The notes under the pieces: generated by a model
What the model was told of the DNA's origin: nothing
Databases searched by the model: none
What the model saw: the letters and a program-made list of their open reading frames with translations, nothing else
Shown: piece after piece, positions 14,441-19,459 of the stretch
How positions within the stretch are numbered: the first letter of the stretch is position 1
Layout of the letters: each line of letters starts with the position of its first letter
Position numbers and translations under genes: made by a program
Assembly: GCA_024636425.1 (NCBI GenBank)
Contig: JAGXHB010000192.1
Coordinates: 1 to 19,459 of the forward strand
DNA length: 19,459 bases
Reading direction: 5' to 3'
From: Roseobacter sp.
Lineage (GTDB): Bacteria; Pseudomonadota; Alphaproteobacteria; Rhodobacterales; Rhodobacteraceae

Positions 14441-16687
14441 ATGCCCGACCTGCTGATTGAGCTTTTCTCCGAAGAAATCCCCGCCCGGATGCAGGCGCGG
14501 GCTGCGGATGATCTGAAAAAGCTGGTCACCAACGGGCTGGTCGAGGCGGGGCTGACCTACGCGTCGGCAGCGGCGTTTTCGACGCCACGCCGCTTGACGC
14601 TGACGGTCGAAGGGATGCTGGACGCCAGCCCCCAGATCACTGAAGAACGCAAAGGTCCGCGTGCGGATGCACCCGAAAAGGCGATCGAAGGGTTCCTGCG
14701 CGGCGCTGGCCTGACCCGCGACCAGCTTGAGGAACGCGACACCCCCAAAGGGGCCATCCTGTTTGCCATGATCAAAAAGCCGGGCCGCCCGGCAGCCGAG
14801 ATCGTGGCCGAGGTGCTTGAGACCACCATTCGCAATTTTCCCTGGCCCAAATCCATGCGGTGGGGGGCGGGCAGCCTGCGGTGGGTGCGCCCGTTGCACT
14901 CCATTCTGTGCATCCTGTCGGCGGAAGACGGTGCCGAAATCGTGCCTGTGTCCATCGACGGGATCACGGCAGGGGCCAGCACCAAGGGGCACCGTTTTCT
15001 CGCGCCAGACACGATCACCGTCAGCGGGTTTGATGATTACGCGGCCAAGCTGAAACGCGCCTTTGTCGTGCTCGACCCGGCTGAGCGGCGCGACACGATC
15101 TGGCATGACGCGACCAACATGGCTTTCGCCAACGGGCTGGAAGTCGTTGAAGACGCGGGCCTTCTGGCCGAAGTTGCAGGGCTGGTCGAATGGCCGGTCG
15201 TGCTGATGGGCCGGATCGGTGATGCGTTTCTCGACCTGCCGCCCGAGGTGCTGCAAACCTCGATGAAAGAGCATCAGAAGTTCTTTTCTGTGCGCAACCC
15301 CAAGACGGGCCGGATCGAGCGGTTCATCACCGTGGCCAACCGTACCACCGCCGACGATGGCGCGACGATCCTTGCGGGCAATGAAAAAGTGCTGAGCGCG
15401 CGTTTGTCTGACGCGAAATTCTTCTGGGAAAACGATCTGCGCATCGCGCAGTCGGACGCGGGCATGCAGGTCTGGGTGGACCGTCTGTCCAACGTGACCT
15501 TCCACAACAAGCTGGGCACGCAAGCCGAACTGATCGCGCGGATCGAAGCGCTGGCAGGCGAACTGGCTCCGCTGGTAGGTGCCGACGCGGATGAAGCCCG
15601 CGAGGCCGCGCGGTTTGCCAAGGCCGATCTGTCGTCGGAAATGGTCTATGAATTCCCCGAACTTCAAGGGCTTATGGGCAGCTATTACGCACGTGCGGCG
15701 GGCAAGTCCGACGCCGTGGCCGCCGCCGCCAAGGAACACTACGCGCCACTCGGGCCATCCGACGCCGTGCCGACTGCGCCTGTTTCCGTGGCCGTCGCAC
15801 TGGCCGAGAAGATCGACAAACTGACCGGCTTCTGGGCGATTGACGAGAAGCCCACGGGGAGCAAGGATCCGTTCGCGCTGCGTCGGGCGGCGTTGGGGGT
15901 TATTCGGATATTGGTGGAGAATGACTTAGCCTTTTCAGTGATCGGTCCGCTGGTGAAAGGACTGAATCATCATGCTATTCACATTCTAAAAGCTGATGGA
16001 CTTGATCATCAATTAGCTGTGGTCAAAATGAACGAAATCAGGCTGCTCGCAGATGCTGAAAAGATTACAGAAAGACGTGCGTTGGAGATGCTCGATGAGA
16101 TTGATTTTAACCTTTCCAACGATCGGAAAGATTGGGGGGATGATTTCTTTCAAGAGCGATTTGCCGACCTCCTTTCCTTCCTCCACGACCGCCTCAAGGT
16201 CTACCTCCGCGATCAAGGCATCCGTCACGACATCATCGACGCCTGCATCGCGATGGAGGGCAATGACGATCTGACCCTTCTGGTCAAACGCGCCCGCGCC
16301 CTGTCGGAAACGCTCAACACCGATGACGGCGAGAACCTGATTCAAGGGTTCAAGCGCGCGAACAATATCCTCACCCAGGCGGAAGAGGCGGACGGCGTCG
16401 AATACTCCTTTGGTGCCGAGATCAAATTCGCCGAGACGGACGAGGAACGCGCTCTGTTCGAAGCACTGGACAAAGCCGAAGCACAGATCAAACCGGCGAT
16501 GGAGCAGCAGGACTTTACCACCGCCATGTCCGCGATGGCGTCCTTGCGGGGGCCGATTGATGCGTTCTTTACCGCCGTGCAGGTCAATGCTGACAACGGC
16601 ACGGTGCGGCGCAACCGTCTGAACCTGCTGAGCCGGATCCGCACCATCTGTACCTCGGTCGCGGACCTGACCAGAATCGACGGATAA
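14441..16687 (+). CDS. glyS: Glycyl-tRNA synthetase beta subunit GlyS
   Basis: A 748-residue subunit that, with GlyQ, forms the bacterial alpha2beta2 glycyl-tRNA synthetase and handles tRNA recognition. Family marks: LLIELFSEEIPARMQ at the start, FSTPRRLTLTV, KGPRADAPEKAIEGFLRG, FPWPKSMRWG, LPPEVLQTSMKEHQKFF, SARLSDAKFFWENDL, KDPFALRRAALGVIRI, LKVYLRDQGIRHDII and NRLNLLSRIR near the end. E. coli GlyS has 689 residues, so this one is longer. Residues about 487-575 (15899-16170) are AT-rich with codons such as TTA, CTA, ATA and AGA that the flanks avoid, and do not look like the rest of the gene; the frame is unbroken. GAAAGG stands ten bases before the ATG. It starts 92 bases after the DUF6446-like gene. 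Confidence 0.96.
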   Translation: MPDLLIELFSEEIPARMQARAADDLKKLVTNGLVEAGLTYASAAAFSTPRRLTLTVEGMLDASPQITEERKGPRADAPEKAIEGFLRGAGLTRDQLEERDTPKGAILFAMIKKPGRPAAEIVAEVLETTIRNFPWPKSMRWGAGSLRWVRPLHSILCILSAEDGAEIVPVSIDGITAGASTKGHRFLAPDTITVSGFDDYAAKLKRAFVVLDPAERRDTIWHDATNMAFANGLEVVEDAGLLAEVAGLVEWPVVLMGRIGDAFLDLPPEVLQTSMKEHQKFFSVRNPKTGRIERFITVANRTTADDGATILAGNEKVLSARLSDAKFFWENDLRIAQSDAGMQVWVDRLSNVTFHNKLGTQAELIARIEALAGELAPLVGADADEAREAARFAKADLSSEMVYEFPELQGLMGSYYARAAGKSDAVAAAAKEHYAPLGPSDAVPTAPVSVAVALAEKIDKLTGFWAIDEKPTGSKDPFALRRAALGVIRILVENDLAFSVIGPLVKGLNHHAIHILKADGLDHQLAVVKMNEIRLLADAEKITERRALEMLDEIDFNLSNDRKDWGDDFFQERFADLLSFLHDRLKVYLRDQGIRHDIIDACIAMEGNDDLTLLVKRARALSETLNTDDGENLIQGFKRANNILTQAEEADGVEYSFGAEIKFAETDEERALFEALDKAEAQIKPAMEQQDFTTAMSAMASLRGPIDAFFTAVQVNADNGTVRRNRLNLLSRIRTICTSVADLTRIDG

Positions 16688-16777
16688 CGCAGGCTCCGAC
16701 ATTCTTTGGCGGGGTGCATCAAGCCTTGCCAGAGCATACAGGAAGCCTATGCTCCGCGCTAACCCAAAGGTGCCGCA

Positions 16778-19330
16778 GTGCAGAAACCGCCCATGACAAC
16801 TCTCGTTACGCCCACAGCCCCGATCACAACCGAAACCCACGGCGGGCGCGCAAAATGCCTGCAACGTCTGGTGCGGCTGGAACTGCCGGTGCCGCGCACC
16901 GTGACGCTGCCCTTTGACGCGGTGCAGGACATCGCGCGCGGGCAAATGCCCGACATGCAGGCCGTGGTCGATGAATTCCCCGAAGATGCGCTGCTTTGTG
17001 TGCGCCCATCCAGTCAGGATCCCGACTGGGGCGGTCCGGGCGCGGTGCTGAACATCGGCATGAACGATGCGCGGTTCAAGGATTACTGCGCGCGCATGGG
17101 CGAGGGGCCTGCATCCGCGCTTTATACCCGTTTCGTGCAATCCTATGCCGTCAACGTGGCGCGGCTGGACCCTGACATGTTTGACGACGTGGAAGGCGAC
17201 GGGCGCGAGGCGCTGACCCGGTCGCTAGAAGCCTACGAGCTTGAAACCGAAGAGAGTTTTCCCCAGAACCGGGTTACCCAACTGACCGCTGTGCTGAGTT
17301 CGATGGCGCGGGCTTGGGGTGGCACGTCGGCGCGGCTGCTGCGTCAGGCCAAGGGCGCGCCCGCCGATGCGGGGCTTGGGCTGATCGTGCAGCAGATGGC
17401 GTTCGGTGTGGGCACGGGCCTGTGCGGGTCGGGCGTTTTGCAACTGGTCGACAGCACGACCGGCCTGCCACAGATCACCGGGCGCTACCTCAGCCAAAGC
17501 CAAGGCCGCGATGCGTTGCAAAGCGATGCCGACGCGCTTTACCTGACCCGCGATCCGCGTGGCCCCTCGCTTGAGGAACTTGCCCCCGAGGCGTTCGAGA
17601 CCCTCAGGGGACATGCCGAATTGATGCGCAAGCGACTGCGCGCTGAAATGCAGGTCGAATTTGTGATCTCGGATGGAGAGCTTCACATTCTGGACGGCGT
17701 GCGCGTCTCGCGGTCCTCGCGCGCGGCGGTGCGGATCGCAGTGGCGCTGGCGGATGAAGGGATCATCAGCCGCGAAGAAGCGTTGATGCGGGTGCAGCCG
17801 CGCACCTTGACCGAATTGCTGCACCGGCAGGTTGATCCAAACGCCAGACGTGATGTGATCGGACGCGGAATCGCGGCCAGCCCCGGTGCTGCCACCGGCA
17901 AGATCGTTTTCAACGCCAATGACGCGCAGGCCAGTTTCGCGCGTGGCGAGAAGTGTATTCTGGTCCGCCGCGAAACCTCGCCCGAGGATATCCGGGGCAT
18001 GCACGCGGCACAGGCCGTGTTGACCGAACGCGGGGGGATCACCAGCCATGCTGCCGTCATCGGGCGCGGGATGGGTCTGCCGTGTGTGGTCGGCGCGTCC
18101 TCCATGCGGTTCGATCTGGGCAAGGGGCAGATCACGGCACCGGACGGGCGCGTGTTCAGGGCCGGCGATGAAATTACCGTCGATGGCACCAAGGGAGAGA
18201 TCCTTGCCGGCAGTGCCGAAATGCTTGAGGCATTGCTGGATGCAACGTTCCAGAAGCTGATGGACTGGGCTGAAGATGTGGCTGACATCGGTATCCGCGC
18301 CAACGCCGACACCCCCGCCGATGCCCAGACCGCGCGCAATTTCAACGCACAAGGCATCGGCCTGTGCCGGACCGAACATATGTTCTTTGAGCCCGGCCGT
18401 CTGACCGTGATGCGCGAGATGATCTTTGCCGATAGCAGCGATGAACGCCGCGCCGTGCTGGAACGCCTTCTGCCGATGCAGCGCGATGATTTCATTCAGC
18501 TTTTCCGCATCATGCAAGGCCAGCCCGTGTGCATCCGTCTGTTCGACCCGCCGCTGCATGAGTTTCTGCCTTCGGACCGTTCTGGCCAGCGCGATCTGGC
18601 CGAAGCGCTTGATCTGCCGTTGTCGGATGTGATCCGCCGGATCGAGGCGATGTCGGAGTATAACCCCATGCTGGGGCTGCGTGGCGTGCGTTTGGGGGTG
18701 ACTGTGCCCGAGATCTACGAGATGCAGGCCCGCGCGATCTTTGAAGCCACCATCGAAGCCAGCCGCGACGGTGACCCCGTCGTGCCCGAAATCATGATCC
18801 CGCTGGTATCGGCCAAACGCGAGGTTGAACTGGTCAAATCCAGCATCGACAAGATCGCCGCCGACGTGCGCAACGAAAAAGGCGCGACATTCACCTACCG
18901 TCTTGGCGTGATGGTTGAGACGCCGCGCGCCGCTCTTCGGGCGGGAGAAATCGCGCCGCATTGTTCCTTCCTCAGCTTCGGGACCAACGATCTGACGCAG
19001 ATGACCTATGGTCTGAGCCGCGATGACGCGGGACGTTTCATGTCGACCTATGTGCAGCAGGGGGTGTTTCCCGAAGATCCGTTTCACATGCTGGATCAGG
19101 ACGGTGTCGGAGAGCTGTTGAAACTGGGCGCAGAGCGCGGGCGGGCGGCGCAACCGGGCGTCACGCTGTCGATCTGCGGGGAGCACGGTGGCAACCCCGA
19201 ATCGATCGGTTTCTGCCGCGCGGCGGGATTCGACTATGTTTCCTGCTCGCCTTTCCGGGTTCCTGTCGCGCGACTCGCTGCCGCTCAACTGGCAATTACA
19301 CACAAGATCGGGTTGTTACCGATGGTATAG
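16778..19330 (+). CDS. PPDK-like PEP-binding protein with intact C-terminal and altered N-terminal domain
   Basis: An 850-residue relative of pyruvate, phosphate dikinase. The phosphohistidine swivel domain is present: TSPEDIRGMHAAQAVLTERG followed by ITSHAAVIGRG with His424. The PEP/pyruvate barrel keeps all key residues: Arg531 (GLCRTEHMFF), Arg587 (CIRLFDPPLHEFLP), Glu714 (VETPRAAL), Asn737-Asp738 (SFGTNDLTQMTYG) and Cys800 (CGEHGGNPESI). The N-terminal nucleotide-binding half is divergent: GGRAKCLQ where GGKGANL is usual, VRPSSQDPDWGGPGA for the glycine loop, and HILDGVRV where MLQxR is usual. So a true ATP-driven dikinase is doubtful. GTG 16778 has AAAGG seven bases upstream; ATG 16793 is the alternative. 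It starts 90 bases after glyS in the same direction. Confidence 0.88.
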   Translation: MQKPPMTTLVTPTAPITTETHGGRAKCLQRLVRLELPVPRTVTLPFDAVQDIARGQMPDMQAVVDEFPEDALLCVRPSSQDPDWGGPGAVLNIGMNDARFKDYCARMGEGPASALYTRFVQSYAVNVARLDPDMFDDVEGDGREALTRSLEAYELETEESFPQNRVTQLTAVLSSMARAWGGTSARLLRQAKGAPADAGLGLIVQQMAFGVGTGLCGSGVLQLVDSTTGLPQITGRYLSQSQGRDALQSDADALYLTRDPRGPSLEELAPEAFETLRGHAELMRKRLRAEMQVEFVISDGELHILDGVRVSRSSRAAVRIAVALADEGIISREEALMRVQPRTLTELLHRQVDPNARRDVIGRGIAASPGAATGKIVFNANDAQASFARGEKCILVRRETSPEDIRGMHAAQAVLTERGGITSHAAVIGRGMGLPCVVGASSMRFDLGKGQITAPDGRVFRAGDEITVDGTKGEILAGSAEMLEALLDATFQKLMDWAEDVADIGIRANADTPADAQTARNFNAQGIGLCRTEHMFFEPGRLTVMREMIFADSSDERRAVLERLLPMQRDDFIQLFRIMQGQPVCIRLFDPPLHEFLPSDRSGQRDLAEALDLPLSDVIRRIEAMSEYNPMLGLRGVRLGVTVPEIYEMQARAIFEATIEASRDGDPVVPEIMIPLVSAKREVELVKSSIDKIAADVRNEKGATFTYRLGVMVETPRAALRAGEIAPHCSFLSFGTNDLTQMTYGLSRDDAGRFMSTYVQQGVFPEDPFHMLDQDGVGELLKLGAERGRAAQPGVTLSICGEHGGNPESIGFCRAAGFDYVSCSPFRVPVARLAAAQLAITHKIGLLPMV

Positions 19331-19389
19331 ATACCATATGTAGACGGTATGGGCGAGTTTTCGCGTAGAAAAACCCGTTAGGGTTTACG
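19322..19389. repeat. Palindrome over the PPDK-like stop codon and following hairpin
   Basis: ATGGTAT-AG-ATACCAT (19322-19337) is a perfect palindrome with the TAG stop at its centre, and a third GGTAT copy follows at 19346-19350. At 19371-19386 AAACCC-GTTA-GGGTTT forms a second hairpin, extendable with CGT/ACG outside a bulge. They may form the 3' end of the transcript or an operator for the next gene. There is no clear T tract. Confidence 0.45.
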
Positions 19390-19443
19390 TAAAGGATTAT
19401 GTTGGATAGTCGGCGCAGACTGAAACAACCTGCGAGGCGCTGT

Positions 19444-19459
19444 ATGCGTTTGATCCGAA
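19444..19459 (+). CDS. Possible start of next gene (cut by window end)
   Basis: An ATG at 19444 with GAGG at 19434-19437, six bases upstream, opens MRLIR before the window ends. The short basic opening would suit a signal peptide. An in-frame ATG at 19399 with AAGGA too close to it is the alternative. Nothing can be said of the product. Confidence 0.3.

Noticed and set aside
15899..16170. Intein or mobile insertion in glyS
   Set aside because: No intein splice motifs, no target duplications and no transposase; the segment is only about 90 codons and stays in frame.
16013..17140. 375-codon frame on the - strand over the AT-rich patch of glyS and beyond
   Set aside because: It spans the end of glyS and the start of the next gene, has no domain or ribosome binding site, and glyS stays in frame through the patch.
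17225..19303. Long open frame on the - strand (692 codons)
   Set aside because: It mirrors the PPDK-like gene, whose motifs are unmistakable on the + strand; the antisense product has no recognisable domain.
1..19459. CRISPR arrays, tRNA or rRNA genes, insertion sequences, prophage or defence genes
   Set aside because: None seen on reading both strands; no regularly spaced repeats, cloverleaf sequences, transposase or integrase motifs.

Overview
The window looks like chromosomal DNA of a marine Rhodobacterales bacterium (Roseobacter group). The basis is high GC with GC-rich third codon positions, a glyQ / small membrane-anchored protein / glyS / PEP-binding protein cluster, a metZ gene behind a SAM-II type riboswitch, and overall protein character. 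This placement is by recognition, not by a search. No tRNA, rRNA, CRISPR array, transposase, integrase or phage gene is visible. Almost everything is housekeeping or ordinary accessory metabolism, so no new multi-gene system is claimed.

Layout. Bases 1-999 hold the tail of an SH3-like protein (+) meeting, tail to tail, a secreted lytic transglycosylase with a SPOR-like tail (-). Bases 1115-2299 are ftsY, the SRP receptor, meeting an MgtC/SapB membrane protein (-, 2290-2778). Bases 2848-4368 form a two-gene membrane operon, a DMT/EamA transporter and YciB, followed by a GC-rich palindromic element. Bases 4450-6068 (-) are an alpha/beta hydrolase followed by a YfcG-like glutathione S-transferase. 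Bases 6158-7525 are promoter, SAM-II aptamer, terminator and metZ. Bases 7564-8769 are folE2, with an 11-bp inverted repeat covering its ribosome binding site, and a strong terminator. Bases 8801-9231 are a DUF1127 small protein behind two CTGC-N3-GCAG boxes that resemble PhaR operators. Bases 9292-10740 are a TrkH potassium channel subunit. Bases 10899-12737 (-) are an exported protein with a peptidoglycan-binding domain and a trypsin-like domain that has lost its whole catalytic triad. Bases 12837-19330 are promoter, glyQ, DUF6446-like gene, glyS and a PPDK-like protein.

How they work together. GlyQ and GlyS are the two subunits of one tetrameric glycyl-tRNA synthetase, and the DUF6446-like gene overlaps glyQ by 4 bases, so these are probably co-transcribed. 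metZ makes homocysteine from O-succinylhomoserine and sulfide, and the leader upstream looks like a SAM-sensing off switch. The cell-envelope genes (transglycosylase, FtsY, MgtC, DMT, YciB, TrkH, pseudo-protease) do not form one pathway.

Most worth a second look: an AT-rich patch of about 270 bp inside glyS, the triad-less protease, the tandem PhaR-like boxes before a DUF1127 gene, the metZ leader with two in-frame starts and a terminator, the folE2 inverted repeat, and a PPDK-like protein whose nucleotide-binding half looks degenerate while the PEP half is intact.
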